Below, in pieces: positions 14,888 through 23,917 of a stretch of DNA of 64,000 nt. The stretch lies in assembly GCA_023411375.1 (NCBI GenBank), contig JAEYOW010000041.1, positions 62,001-126,000 of the forward strand. The letters run 5' to 3'. Positions within the stretch are counted from its first letter, which is position 1. Every line of letters begins with the position of its first letter. Origin of the DNA: Bacillota bacterium. GTDB lineage: Bacteria > Bacillota > Clostridia > Christensenellales > Aristaeellaceae. The notes under the pieces were generated by a model. The model searched no databases. It saw nothing but the letters and a program-made list of their open reading frames with translations, and had not been told where the DNA came from. Made by a program: the position numbers and the translations under genes.

Positions 14888-15157
14888 TTAAAATTCGAAT
14901 CCTTGAGTTTCCGCAGAGCCATAATGAAACAGAGCATCGACGGAGACGTTGAGCGCTTGAGCTATGGCATATAGGTCACGATCCGCCACAGCAATCCGCT
15001 GCCCCTCTATCCGGGAGAGCTTTGCTTGATTCATCTCTACGCCCTGCAATTGAATCATCGATAACAGCTCCCCTTGTCCTATGCACTTTTCTTTACGCAG
15101 TTGGATGATACTGTTTCCAACCATATTCCGATCACCCGCCTTACTTCTATGACGCAT
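14888..15157 (-). CDS. XRE-family DNA-binding protein
   Basis: An 89-residue helix-turn-helix protein. SIIQLRKEKCIGQGELLSMIQ leads into the recognition region (MNQAKLSRIEGQRIAVADRDLYAIAQALNVSVDALF). AAGGAG lies 11 bases before ATG 15157 and five before GTG 15163, so two extra residues are possible. It heads the sigma/anti-sigma operon and probably represses it; TTTTACA repeats at 15214 and 15241 (27-bp period) could be its sites. Confidence 0.75.
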   Translation of the reverse strand: MRHRSKAGDRNMVGNSIIQLRKEKCIGQGELLSMIQLQGVEMNQAKLSRIEGQRIAVADRDLYAIAQALNVSVDALFHYGSAETQGFEF

Positions 15158-15359
15158 CGGCACGAATCTCCTTATGATGTTAAATTCATTATAAATCAGT
15201 GCAATTAACTCATTTTACACATCGTGCATATAGAAAGCATTTTTACATGAAATGTATAATCAAATAATCAATATAAAAAATTTCGTATTGAGATAGGGCG
15301 TATTTTCCATGCCGCATCCGTTGTATTACAAAACCAATCGTAAGGGGCGATGAAAGATC

Positions 15360-16226
15360 ATGAAAAGAATTGTCGTATATATTATGACGGCCTTCCTTGT
15401 TGCATCATCGGCATGGCCGTGCACCTTGGCAATGGCCGAGAACCTTACCGTTCCCGAAGCTGGAATTCGAACCGTTGAAGAGGCCGAAGCATTTGCTGCC
15501 TCGTTCTTTTCAAATCCTTACGTAGAGGTGACCTACGATTCCCTGGAGTGTATTCCGAAATACAAAAATGGTTATTGGATGTGCACCGCTAAATATGAGG
15601 ACGATGAGCACCTTACTTATACACTCCTCTTTGACACCCAAGGCAAAATTGTACAATATATCAACGACAACTACCCCGTCACCAATCTTGATGGCATTCG
15701 ATTGGATTTGCTAAGCGATATGATCGACGCTCAAATGGGTAGCGCCATTGATGCGCTGTGCGATTCCATCTTTTCGTACGATGTAAGGTGCTCTGGCATC
15801 ATTATCGAAAAAATCCACCATGACGGGGATGTCGTATACACGCTCTTAGGCGAGGATTTTAATTCCATACTGAATGATTATTTTGTTATTAAGGCCGGCT
15901 CGACGCTCTCTTTGGTTGGCTTCGGCGACCTGCGACATCCCGTGGTGAAATTTGGTCAATACTTGTCGGGCGGTGAGGTCATCGAAACCGCCAAGCGTGC
16001 AATCCTGAATAAGTATGATCTGTCTGAATCGGAGTATGAGGAGTTAGCCGTTACCCAAACTGAATTCGTCACCTCACCCGGTTATTTCAATGAACTGCCT
16101 ATCGAAGTCCCGTTTTGGTTCCTGGCCTTTAATGATGGCACTCCTTCTCCCTATGAACTATGCATCGACGCCCAAACCGGCGCTGTACTGGAACTTTGGA
16201 ATCATGAAGACGTTGCTGCGGGTTAA
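15360..16226 (+). CDS. secreted protein with PepSY-like C-terminal repeat
   Basis: 288 residues with a signal peptide (~1-26, ending LAMAE). The body has alternating strands and helices. The last segment (FLAFNDGTPSPYELCIDAQTGAVLEL) has the form seen at the end of PepSY-type domains, where a D-x-x-T-G-x-V strand closes the fold, and a similar LLFDTQGKIVQYI lies near residue 90. There is no catalytic motif. Divergent from the XRE operon. Confidence 0.6.
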   Translation: MKRIVVYIMTAFLVASSAWPCTLAMAENLTVPEAGIRTVEEAEAFAASFFSNPYVEVTYDSLECIPKYKNGYWMCTAKYEDDEHLTYTLLFDTQGKIVQYINDNYPVTNLDGIRLDLLSDMIDAQMGSAIDALCDSIFSYDVRCSGIIIEKIHHDGDVVYTLLGEDFNSILNDYFVIKAGSTLSLVGFGDLRHPVVKFGQYLSGGEVIETAKRAILNKYDLSESEYEELAVTQTEFVTSPGYFNELPIEVPFWFLAFNDGTPSPYELCIDAQTGAVLELWNHEDVAAG

Positions 16227-16238
16227 GAGTCCCGAGCA

Positions 16239-16276
16239 AAAATTTGCCGCGGCGCAAAAGCGCCGCGGCAAATTTT
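16239..16276 (+). terminator. long perfect hairpin terminator
   Basis: A 17-bp perfect stem (AAAATTTGCCGCGGCGC and its complement) with loop AAAA, ending in TTTT on both strands; serves the convergent genes on either side. Confidence 0.9.
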
Positions 16277-16283
16277 AAATACA

Positions 16284-16685
16284 TTAACCGTAGTATAGGG
16301 AGTTTGTCAAAACCCAACCCGTACCGCTCGTCGTACTGACACGAGAGTATCCGTTTGAAGTTTCATGAAGAACGACTACGTCATCACCCGGATACAGCTT
16401 TGCCAGCCTCGTTGCATCTTGTTTAGGCAGTTCACGCAAATTGGAGTAATCCGAGGCGCTTGCTCCCTGAATGACGGCGGTTGTTCGTCCGTTCATGATA
16501 TAAACTTGCTTTGCTAAAATGTACCCCGTAGAGCCATAATTGGTTTTAAAGAAGTTTTGGACACCACAGGTTTCGACCGATACGTTGATCCCGCTTGATA
16601 TAGAATCAATTTGCTGCTGATCAGTGTTAGGCGAAGCGTAGATGGCGGTCCCGCTTTGCGTCGTAGCGGTATAACTATATGCCAT
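16284..16685 (-). CDS. double SH3-domain protein without signal peptide
   Basis: 133 residues: two SH3b-like units, ~1-65 (GTAIYASPNTDQQQIDSISSGINV... GYILAKQVYI) and ~75-133 (NLRELPKQDATRLAKLYPGDDVVVL... GWVLTNSLY). There is no export signal, unlike the other SH3 proteins here. It may act with the wall after lysis, or inside the cell. A GGGTGAAAAG RBS precedes ATG 16685. Confidence 0.65.
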   Translation of the reverse strand: MAYSYTATTQSGTAIYASPNTDQQQIDSISSGINVSVETCGVQNFFKTNYGSTGYILAKQVYIMNGRTTAVIQGASASDYSNLRELPKQDATRLAKLYPGDDVVVLHETSNGYSRVSTTSGTGWVLTNSLYYG

Positions 16686-16866
16686 GATCTTTTCACCCTT
16701 TCTGCTGTTTTTTGGTCTTGGAGCGCCGGCCAGCTTTTCCTTTCACCACATATAGTGTAAATCAAAAGCAGAATAAAAGGGAGTGAAAAGAATAACGCAA
16801 AAAGCACACATTTCACGAAAAATTAAACTAAGCCCCGAAAATACCACAAGGCGACTTGTCTACCAT

Positions 16867-17793
16867 CTATCCCCGAAAGACGCACTCCCGCGGAGTTTTA
16901 TCGTATCGAAAGGTTTTTAGCCTCGGCTGGCGCATACCGCCGGCGCTCGTGCGCTCCATGTAGGTCACTGTGCACACCCGCGGAGGCTGAAACCAGCGTA
17001 CCGTACCCGCTTGGGATGGAATGCCCACCAGCGCCTGCACGGTCGTCGGAAAGCCGGCTAGCTTCGTCATCGTGACCCCGAGCGTAACATGGCCCTGATA
17101 GACCAGTGCGTTTCCCTGATACTGCGCGAGAATCAGGGAGACGATACCCTGGCCTTTGTCGATAAAGCCGCAGGCTATGAAGTCCTCGTCGATCAGGTTT
17201 TTGATCTTGAGCCAATCCTTCGACCTCTTTCCAAGATGGTAAAGGCTCTCCTTGCGTTTTGCAACGATTCCTTCCAAACCCTGCTCTTTGGTCAGCTCAA
17301 AAAAAGCTACGCCGTTATGCTCGATGAATCGGGATACGGCGAGCTTCCCGGTTTCCTTGACTGTTTGGCGCAATATCTCCTTGCGGGCCATCAACGGCTC
17401 GTCGATCAAGTCGCGTCCCGCCGCGTGCAGGATGTCGAAGGCTACAAAGCTCGCGGGGCGCAAGCCCGATACCAGCGCTACCTTGTCCGGAGCAGTCGTC
17501 ATGACGCGACTTTGTAGGGATTCAAAATCCACCTTGCCGTTCGTCATAACGATCAGTTCGCCGTCCAGCAGACAGCGCGTTTTAATATTGACCGTGATAC
17601 CGTGCATCTCGGGAAAGGAACCCAGCAACGACAGGCTCCGCTTGTTGCGTAAATCCACGCCAGCGGGCGATACGAAGGCAAAGCAGCGGATGCCGTCGAG
17701 CTTCAGCTCATAAATAAAATCGGGTGAATCAAACGGTTCTCTGACCTCTCCGAGCAGCATGGGCTTCAGATCACGCGACTCAAAAAGGCTCAT
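16867..17793 (-). CDS. ATP-dependent DNA ligase, LigD-type ligase domain only
   Basis: 308 residues. The adenylation motif I is YELKLDGIRC near residue 29, where Lys forms the ligase-AMP. Other nucleotidyltransferase motifs follow: LLDGELIV (III), EGIVAKR (IV) and KDWLKIKN (V). The last ~110 residues form the OB-fold domain. It lacks the polymerase and phosphoesterase domains of long LigD proteins. Its ATG overlaps the end of the Ku gene (ATGA), so Ku and ligase are translationally coupled as a two-gene NHEJ system on the ICE. Confidence 0.92.
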   Translation of the reverse strand: MSLFESRDLKPMLLGEVREPFDSPDFIYELKLDGIRCFAFVSPAGVDLRNKRSLSLLGSFPEMHGITVNIKTRCLLDGELIVMTNGKVDFESLQSRVMTTAPDKVALVSGLRPASFVAFDILHAAGRDLIDEPLMARKEILRQTVKETGKLAVSRFIEHNGVAFFELTKEQGLEGIVAKRKESLYHLGKRSKDWLKIKNLIDEDFIACGFIDKGQGIVSLILAQYQGNALVYQGHVTLGVTMTKLAGFPTTVQALVGIPSQAGTVRWFQPPRVCTVTYMERTSAGGMRQPRLKTFRYDKTPRECVFRG

Positions 17794-18590
17794 TGCCGTA
17801 TCCCCGTATAGACGGGAGGCATAGGAGGCGGCGTTCCCTGCACGGCGAGGGACTGCTGCAAAGCTTCCATCAGATCGATGACATTCCCGGTTGCCTTATC
17901 TTTGGGTGAGACAATCTCCTGCCCTTGGATTTTCGCCTGGATCGCCGAAAGGAGGCGCGCCCGGTACGTATCCTCATACAGCGCGGGCTCAAACGCTTTA
18001 TCCATGGAGCGTATCAGCAGCTTTGCCATATCCATTTCCTGCGGAGAGAGTTGCGGCACCATGATCGGCTTCGGCATGGCCTTGATCTCCTCCAGGTAGT
18101 GGAGCGTTTCGACAATCATCCCATTTTCGTCCGGCAGTAGTGCCAGCAAGGATTCCTTCGTTCCGAGCACGGTCGTGGCGATGGCCATCCGTTGCTCCTC
18201 CCGCATAGCGGCAAGCAATAAGGCGTATGCCTTATCGCTGCCATCCGGCACGGCGTAATAGGTCTTTTCAAAGAAGATCGACGGAACCGTGCCAAGTGGA
18301 CAGAAATGGAGGATTTTGATCGACTTATCCTGAGGTGTCTTCAAGCGTTCGATTTCATCGTCTGAGATGATGACATACTTATCCTTTTCATATTGGTATC
18401 CGCGAACGATCTCATCTGGCGCGACCTCCCTGCCGTCGTCGGCACGGACTTTTTTATATTGGATACGCGATTTACCGTCCCCAGTTAGCTGATTAAACGA
18501 AACCCCCGTATCGCTTGTGGCCGTGAAGAGCGAGACAGGAATATAGACCATTCCAAACGCGATTGCGCCCTTATGCGCCGCTGCCGGCAT
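17790..18590 (-). CDS. ku: Ku DNA end-binding protein for NHEJ
   Basis: ATG 18590 follows TCGGAGGTG by seven bases; upstream frame is unsupported. 266 residues, typical for bacterial Ku: AIAFGMVYIPVSLFTATSD at the start, the KSRIQYKKVRADDGREV strand pair, Ku core ~30-210 and a short C-terminal tail. Ku homodimers ring broken DNA ends and recruit the partner ligase encoded directly downstream. Carriage on a mobile element rather than among chromosomal genes is notable. Confidence 0.93.
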   Translation of the reverse strand: MPAAAHKGAIAFGMVYIPVSLFTATSDTGVSFNQLTGDGKSRIQYKKVRADDGREVAPDEIVRGYQYEKDKYVIISDDEIERLKTPQDKSIKILHFCPLGTVPSIFFEKTYYAVPDGSDKAYALLLAAMREEQRMAIATTVLGTKESLLALLPDENGMIVETLHYLEEIKAMPKPIMVPQLSPQEMDMAKLLIRSMDKAFEPALYEDTYRARLLSAIQAKIQGQEIVSPKDKATGNVIDLMEALQQSLAVQGTPPPMPPVYTGIRQ

Positions 18591-18812
18591 GACACACACC
18601 TCCGAATGGTAGGATGGCCGCCTTTCAGATGGAGAACGCAGGTAAAATAGAGCATTTAAAAGCGGGGCATTGTTACCAAACAAAGGAAGATATCCGCCGT
18701 TCGCATCGTTATGTTGTCATCAATGCTTTAAAAGAAGGTGCGACATAAAATCCCCCGTAACAAATTGTATGTAAAACGGGAGAAAATGAATGAAAACGGA
18801 ACAATTCCGAGC

Positions 18813-18841
18813 TTTACACGTCAAAGCATTCGTGGTATGCT
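18813..18841 (+). promoter_or_regulatory. promoter of the SSB-like gene
   Basis: TTTACA (18813-18818), 17 bases, TATGCT (18836-18841). A short hairpin, GTGTCC/GGACAC (18846-18863), begins at about +1. Confidence 0.6.
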
Positions 18842-18916
18842 GTATGTGTCCAAAAAGGGACACAAAGGGCGGCCGCTTAAGGGTGAGCTGCTTTTTTCTT
18901 TCCCTTTTGGATGAAG

Positions 18917-18942
18917 GCGTCGTGCTTAGTACGGCGCTTTTT
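18917..18942 (+). terminator. leader terminator between promoter and SSB-like gene (attenuator)
   Basis: GCGTCGT / ACGGCGC (7 bp, one G-T pair), loop of seven, then five T residues, 32 bases before ATG 18975. Placed between promoter and gene, it can only act as a regulated terminator or as the end of a ~90-base small RNA. Confidence 0.5.
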
Positions 18943-18974
18943 CGCACCCAAAATCAATGGAAGGAGGAAAGTGC

Positions 18975-19316
18975 ATGAACGAGGTTTGCATTTCTGGGAT
19001 CGTTGTGAGCACTCCAGCGCGTCTCGACAGCGACGGACAAGACCCGCGTATCAGGTTTCAACTCCTGGTGTCACACAAAAATAACCAAGGGCGGATGCGG
19101 CATGAACTGTACACGGTCAACGCATGGAAGTGTTTGGCGGAGTGGGCCCGGTTAAACATTGCGCCGGAAAAGCGCGTCACGGTCGTTGGTTATCTGACCC
19201 AGCACCACGTCGCAGGATGCCCGCTTGTCGAGATCACCGCCAACCGGTTTTTTATCGACGAGGAGGAATTTGAAAGCACACGAAAAAACAGTTTTCAGCC
19301 GCTCTCCTTTGAATGA
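18975..19316 (+). CDS. single-stranded DNA-binding-like OB-fold protein
   Basis: ATG 18975 follows AAGGAGGAAA. 113 residues with one OB fold: NEVCISGIVVSTPARL, RFQLLVSHKN, LYTVNAWKCLAEWA and EKRVTVVGYLTQHHVAGCPLVEITANRFFI match the strand order of SSB/PriB proteins. It lacks the long acidic tail with which cellular SSB binds partners, though it ends in hydrophobic SFE. The neighbouring genes are a holin-like gene and a hydrolase, not replication genes. Confidence 0.7.
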   Translation: MNEVCISGIVVSTPARLDSDGQDPRIRFQLLVSHKNNQGRMRHELYTVNAWKCLAEWARLNIAPEKRVTVVGYLTQHHVAGCPLVEITANRFFIDEEEFESTRKNSFQPLSFE

Positions 19317-19334
19317 GGGGAGGTGAGGAATGGC

Positions 19335-19556
19335 ATGGACGCAAGCTTACAAACGATCATTGAAACGGCGCTGCAACAGGGCATCTGGGCAGCGCTTTAC
19401 ATTTATCTTTTCTTCCGTATGCTTAAAGAAAACGCGGCACGGGAGGAAAGGTACCAGGCAATGATCGACAACCTCAGCATGAACATCGCTCAGGGAATTG
19501 AGGACATCCGGGCGCGGTTGGATGTGATGCATTCTCATGATAATTTTCCAGGTTGA
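19335..19556 (+). CDS. BhlA/UviB-like holin
   Basis: 73 residues in the BhlA/UviB pattern: short N-terminus, one membrane segment (~15-31, GIWAALYIYLFFRML), then a charged helix (KENAAREERYQAMIDNL). ATG 19335 follows AGGTGAGG; GTG 19323 is an alternative. Family members occur in phages and next to clostridial bacteriocins. Here it precedes a hydrolase, giving a holin-endolysin pair. Confidence 0.7.
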   Translation: MDASLQTIIETALQQGIWAALYIYLFFRMLKENAAREERYQAMIDNLSMNIAQGIEDIRARLDVMHSHDNFPG

Positions 19557-19672
19557 TTTGAAAACAGAGCATGATAAATCGGCTTGTCAGCTCGCAAGGT
19601 ATGCATGGCTCCAATCAAGCAGGCTGGGATTTTATCAAGATGTAACCAAGGAAAGGAAAAGGAGACGAGAAA

Positions 19673-20773
19673 ATGAGAATAAACATGTTTCAAAACGCAA
19701 GCTTTGAAAACGATGGACAACTTTGGACAACCCATGGTACATCGCCGCAAAATCAGGTGTTATTTTTGCCTACGGGCGGTGTTGGAAATACTGGGTGCGT
19801 TAAAATGACCGGCAACGGGGCAAGGGCCACCATGAAAATTACACAAACTGTCTTTTTAAAGCCAGGGACTTATTCCATCAGTTTTGCTGGGAAACGCACC
19901 GGGCCTAATGATCCCCGATTAGAGGTTATTGCAAATGGGATGTTTGTAAGAAGCCCGGGATACGCTGAAGACATGTGGGATGGCGCAGATTATATCACGC
20001 TTTCTTTTGTCTTCAGTGTTTCAGGCGCTTCTAATGCTCGCCATGCCGTAGCGGTAAGCTTCGTTAACGACTCATACGGGCAATTTGGATTGAATACAGT
20101 ATGGTTTGACAACGTAGAATTAATGGTCGATATCGAGGCGGAAGATACTTATTGGGCAATGGGGTATATAAGTATTCCCCAAACGTTTATTCGAAAAGAA
20201 CCCACTTTTGACTCCGGTTATTGGGATAAGTTTGAACAGGGTACTCCGATTGGCATTAAGCCTTTGAATTACTTGGATGACTGGTATCTTACAACCTATG
20301 GTCAAAATCCCACCGAGCCTGCATATGTTAGTACAGCGAATGTCGGAAATATCATCCAAACGATGGCATGGTATAACAGGATCGTTGAAGTGGCCAGATT
20401 TTATGTAGGTAAAACAAAATCGGAATTGCACCTAATCGGTAAATGGTGTCAATCCTTCGTAAATGTTTGTGTGGCACAGGCAGGTTTGGCAGATTACAAT
20501 CCGTGGGTAACCCTTAGTAATGCCAAAGATGTTTGGGAAGTAATCAATCACGTATCTTATCCAAGCAAGGGATGTATTGTCTTTACAAAAAACCAAGCAA
20601 CAGATACCGTATCGCATTGCGTGTTGATTGTGTCTGACGTGGCGGATAATGGCGACTTCGATGTGATTGAGGGAGATTATAATGGCTCTTCTTATGTGAC
20701 AGCACGACCAGAACCGATGAATATTGGGAATGATCATATAGTTGGATTTGGGCGTCCGTTTGATGAGGCCTAA
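19673..20773 (+). CDS. CHAP-type cell wall hydrolase with carbohydrate-binding-like N-terminus
   Basis: 366 residues. Residues ~1-155 look like a jelly-roll carbohydrate-binding module (NASFENDGQLWTT...WFDNVELMVDIE). A short SH3-like stretch follows (~165-225, FIRKEPTFDSGYWDKFEQGTPIGI). The C-terminal ~130 residues are a CHAP-type amidase/peptidase: nucleophile Cys in KWCQSFVNVC (near 264) and His in VSHCVLIVSD (near 321). No signal peptide, so export probably depends on the holin-like gene upstream. AAGGAGACG lies before ATG 19673. Confidence 0.78.
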   Translation: MRINMFQNASFENDGQLWTTHGTSPQNQVLFLPTGGVGNTGCVKMTGNGARATMKITQTVFLKPGTYSISFAGKRTGPNDPRLEVIANGMFVRSPGYAEDMWDGADYITLSFVFSVSGASNARHAVAVSFVNDSYGQFGLNTVWFDNVELMVDIEAEDTYWAMGYISIPQTFIRKEPTFDSGYWDKFEQGTPIGIKPLNYLDDWYLTTYGQNPTEPAYVSTANVGNIIQTMAWYNRIVEVARFYVGKTKSELHLIGKWCQSFVNVCVAQAGLADYNPWVTLSNAKDVWEVINHVSYPSKGCIVFTKNQATDTVSHCVLIVSDVADNGDFDVIEGDYNGSSYVTARPEPMNIGNDHIVGFGRPFDEA

Positions 20774-20788
20774 GTAAAGTAGGGAAAC

Positions 20789-20819
20789 GAATCTTGAAGT
20801 AAGAATCGCTTCAAGGTTC
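20789..20819 (+). terminator. hairpin after the hydrolase gene
   Basis: GAATCTTGAAG / CTTCAAGGTTC (10 of 11 positions pair, one as a wobble), followed by a modest T-rich run. Confidence 0.55.
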
Positions 20820-20955
20820 GCCTTCATTTGCTTTGTTAAGACTGTCGGGGGCGGGGCGCGGACTACTTGGACTAAGCAACAAGACCAATTTTTTGACCCC
20901 ACCCCGCCTCGATCATCACGCCTCAATGTGCAGAAGGACTGGAAGCCTTGATTAA

Positions 20956-22038
20956 TTATCCATTGCCCTCCGAAAAGAACTTGGTTTCCGCATAGCCATA
21001 CAGCCCATCATCACATAAGATATGATACCATTCATCATCGACGATTCCAATGATATGCATATTCCAGTTATAGGTGTTTGACCCATCTAAAACGCCAAGT
21101 GTTTCCGCGTTTTTGTTTGGTTTCGCATATAAAATAATTCCCTCCGGCATTTTTTCTTCCGCGATTCCTTTTCCCCAAAATGCTGGTTCGATTTGCACCA
21201 TAGCCGCTCCAAAAACAAGGTGCGCCGTTTCCAGATAGCCTTCTGTACCGGCAATTGATACCCTTGACCACTTCCCCATATTGTCTAATACGCTTACGGG
21301 CGTTCCCTGGCAATACTCGCCCAACAAAAGCGCGGTTGTTCTTGGTTTGGCGTATAAGCCTGCCAGCCGCCCCGCTTTCGCAGTTCTGATCATCGCACAT
21401 CCGCTTGTGTCGATCATTTCTGTAGCAGTCTCCAATGTGGCGGGAATTTTTGATACATCTACAGTAGAGAGATCAACATCCAAATTCCCTGGGAGATAAC
21501 GCAACGTATCTTCCTTGCCTCCGGGTCCCTGTACTTCTCCATATACCCCAAACGCATTTTTGTGATAAAAGGTAGTGCTTGTTTGTACCCCAACAAGTTT
21601 CCATTGGCCTTTAGCATCACGCTCAAAAGTAGCACAATACCAGGGATTGTTTTCCCAGTAAAGTAAGTATAGAGTGTCGCTGCCGGATGAACCGATACTC
21701 GCTGTTGTCCCTAAAAAAGGAAGAGGCGCGCTTTGGCACTCAAGCCAATAGATATCTTGTGATGGATCGGCGGATTTACCCTGCCCCCTAAACAAGTAGA
21801 CCTGGCGTGTATTATCCCCTGTATCTAACAACGTAAACAGGCCTGCGCCCGTGCGTATGCCATATTCGAAGCTCTTTTCTATCGGTAGGGAATTTTTCAC
21901 AGATTCCGGCAATTGCGAAACAGACTCATAGTATTCCTCCGCAGTCCATGCGTCTGCAATATGACACGGTACAAAAAGGGGGCAAAGCATTACAAGAATC
22001 ATCCAACTCAAAATTTGAATTTTGACTTTCATGCGCAT
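20956..22038 (-). CDS. secreted protein with two SH3-like domains
   Basis: ATG 22038 or 22032 is likely; the open frame further upstream is basic and without RBS. About 360 residues: signal peptide ~3-27 (ILSWMILVMLCPLFVPCHIADA), a central region of unknown fold (~30-210), then SH3b units at ~215-265 (GLYAKPRTTALLLGEYCQGTPVSVL) and ~290-355 (ILYAKPNKNAETLGVLDG...GYAETKFF). Probably wall-associated; no catalytic motif. Confidence 0.65.
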   Translation of the reverse strand: MRMKVKIQILSWMILVMLCPLFVPCHIADAWTAEEYYESVSQLPESVKNSLPIEKSFEYGIRTGAGLFTLLDTGDNTRQVYLFRGQGKSADPSQDIYWLECQSAPLPFLGTTASIGSSGSDTLYLLYWENNPWYCATFERDAKGQWKLVGVQTSTTFYHKNAFGVYGEVQGPGGKEDTLRYLPGNLDVDLSTVDVSKIPATLETATEMIDTSGCAMIRTAKAGRLAGLYAKPRTTALLLGEYCQGTPVSVLDNMGKWSRVSIAGTEGYLETAHLVFGAAMVQIEPAFWGKGIAEEKMPEGIILYAKPNKNAETLGVLDGSNTYNWNMHIIGIVDDEWYHILCDDGLYGYAETKFFSEGNG

Positions 22039-22296
22039 TAACTCTACTCTGATTGACTTTGGATGGCCCAAGGCGATCTCTCCTTTCCGCAGAGAAATAT
22101 TTCCATATCTGAACATAGAACGCAAACGATGCGAAAAACCCGGCAACCAATCAAACCTTCGCCTCAATGCGCTATGACCGGGCTCCCATAAAAAGCCCTG
22201 GTTTTTGTTTTAAAATATTTTTGAAGTCTGTCACATTCCGGTCTTCCCATCGCACTGCATAGGGAAAGCAAGTCTGTACCGGGGAGGAACGATGAA

Positions 22297-22893
22297 GTGA
22301 TTGAAGCCAAATGGCTGTTTGAGAACCATTTGAATCATCTGGCGATGGTTCAGTATCTGACAGCCCACATAGCAACCCAAAACAAACAAATAGCCAGAGA
22401 AAGAGAGGAAACCATCGAGGCCCTTTCCCTCGGTCGGCCAGTCCTGGACGGCATGCCCCGCGGCGGATCGGGTTCCAGTTCCACTGAGCGTATTGCGCTA
22501 TCATATGAAAACCTTATATCGCCCTCCCTGGAGATGAATGCTGCCAGACTGGCGGAGTACCAGCGCTATCTGGTGCTGTTCGATTCTGCTATGACCTGCC
22601 TGACCGACAATGAAAAATGGATCATCGAAAAGCATTATATTCAAAAGGCTTCTTTAGCCGAAATGCAGGAAATGCCCGACAGCCCGCTTGGTAGCCGGAC
22701 CCGCACGACCCTGTGGCGGTACAAAGAACGTGCGCTACTAAAGGCGGATGCTTTCTTGAGTGTCTGTCGGAAGAAGGGTGATGAGGATACATGTCCCCCG
22801 AAGAGGTCCACGATCGGTTATCGCAAATCTCAAGGGACGAGCATCACAAACTTGTCAACTACATCCGAACCTGCCAACTCACCTATGACTTAG
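22297..22893 (+). CDS. sigma region 4-like regulator
   Basis: GTG 22297 lies nine bases after GGGGAGG; an ATG at 22292 leads straight to a stop. 198 residues: helical N-terminus, Gly/Ser-rich middle (~55-65), and a C-terminal region (CLTDNEKWIIEKHYIQKASLAEM...TTLWRYKERALLKA) like that of the ArpU-type proteins at 12315 and 25241. The last ~34 residues lie over the start of the next gene, an unusually long 103-base overlap. Probable transcription regulator. Confidence 0.55.
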   Translation: MIEAKWLFENHLNHLAMVQYLTAHIATQNKQIAREREETIEALSLGRPVLDGMPRGGSGSSSTERIALSYENLISPSLEMNAARLAEYQRYLVLFDSAMTCLTDNEKWIIEKHYIQKASLAEMQEMPDSPLGSRTRTTLWRYKERALLKADAFLSVCRKKGDEDTCPPKRSTIGYRKSQGTSITNLSTTSEPANSPMT

Positions 22894-23309
22894 CGGAGGA
22901 ATGTGTGCAGCACGCGTATCTCGAAGCATTGTTACACGCTGAATCCATTGAACGACCGGAGAAGCTGAAAGCCTGGCTCGTGACGGTTGCGTTGCGCGCG
23001 GCCAGGCGACAGATAAATGACCATTGCCGGATCGTGCAAGCTTGCTTTTTATCTGGCGTACGGTTTTGTGACAATGAAACAGACACGGTCGTAATGCGCA
23101 TTTTCGTTGCGGATATCGCAAGCAAGGTGCTCAAGCGCTTTCCTCTCCATTATGCCGAGGTAATGCGGCTGAGGGATGTGGAGGACTTAAGCTATAGTGA
23201 CATCGCCACGACGCTGGGAATTACCGCCGAAGTAGCGAGAGCCGCGCACCATCGAGTAAAAAAGGCGCTGAAACGTGAACTAAAGGCGGAATTGGGCGCG
23301 CTCAGATAG
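22791..23309 (+). CDS. ECF-like sigma factor
   Basis: ATG 22791 has GAAGGGTGATGAGG upstream. 172 residues: region 2 (~20-75; QLTYDLAEECVQHAYLEALLHA, LKAWLVTVALRAARR) and region 4 (~115-165; RFPLHYAEVMRLRDVEDLSYSDIATTLGITAEVARAAHHRVKKAL). It is the first of two sigma-like genes placed before one anti-sigma-like gene. Confidence 0.8.
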   Translation: MSPEEVHDRLSQISRDEHHKLVNYIRTCQLTYDLAEECVQHAYLEALLHAESIERPEKLKAWLVTVALRAARRQINDHCRIVQACFLSGVRFCDNETDTVVMRIFVADIASKVLKRFPLHYAEVMRLRDVEDLSYSDIATTLGITAEVARAAHHRVKKALKRELKAELGALR

Positions 23310-23315
23310 CGACCC

Positions 23316-23338
23316 TATGCTATAATAACAATAGCATA
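23316..23338 (+). promoter_or_regulatory. 8-bp inverted repeat over a TATAAT box
   Basis: TATGCTAT-AATAACA-ATAGCATA is a perfect inverted repeat that covers a TATAAT (23321-23326), 22 bases before ATG 23360. It may be an operator of the next sigma gene. Confidence 0.4.
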
Positions 23339-23359
23339 CGACGAAAGAAGCTGTGTATA

Positions 23360-23917
23360 ATGTTGACTCTTCCGCCGAAAAAAGACTCATCTTCCGAGGA
23401 ACGCTGGGCTTGGTTCATGCGGCATTTTACCCAGCGCATGGAAAAAGCGCTTTACCGCGAGGCGTATAGGATAACGCGTGACTATGAGGACGCTGCGGAC
23501 GTGATGCAGGAGGCTGTCATCAAAGGCGCTATGAAGTGCTGGCAGCTTGAAGAAGAAGGAAAGCTGCTCCAATGGATGTTCACGATTGTGCGGCGCGAGG
23601 CTTGCGCGCGCAAGAGCAGGATATCGCTGCGGACGCTGTGGTATAGCCTACAGCTGACGACCGGCGCAATCGGTCATCGGGACAGTTCAGAGGACGAGTT
23701 CTTTTCCGATATCGAAAAGCGTAAACTGCGGCGCGCAATTGATCGGCTCGAAAGCCCATCAAAGGAGATTGTCCAGATGAAGGCGACGACGGATTTGAAG
23801 CTTTCAGAAATCGCGGAGGAGCTGCATATGAATTATCACACTGTACGATCACGGTACCGGCGCGCATTGATGTATCTAAAACAGCAATTGGAGGATGAAA
23901 ACGATGAAGAAGGTTGA
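23360..23917 (+). CDS. ECF sigma factor
   Basis: 185 residues: region 2 (~20-85; LYREAYRITRDYEDAADVMQEAVIKGAMKCWQL, LLQWMFTIVRREA) and region 4 (~125-175; RRAIDRLESPSKEIVQMKATTDLKLSEIAEELHMNYHTVRSRYRRAL). Its end overlaps the anti-sigma-like gene by 14 bases. RBS before ATG 23360 is modest (AAAGAAG). Confidence 0.88.
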   Translation: MLTLPPKKDSSSEERWAWFMRHFTQRMEKALYREAYRITRDYEDAADVMQEAVIKGAMKCWQLEEEGKLLQWMFTIVRREACARKSRISLRTLWYSLQLTTGAIGHRDSSEDEFFSDIEKRKLRRAIDRLESPSKEIVQMKATTDLKLSEIAEELHMNYHTVRSRYRRALMYLKQQLEDENDEEG

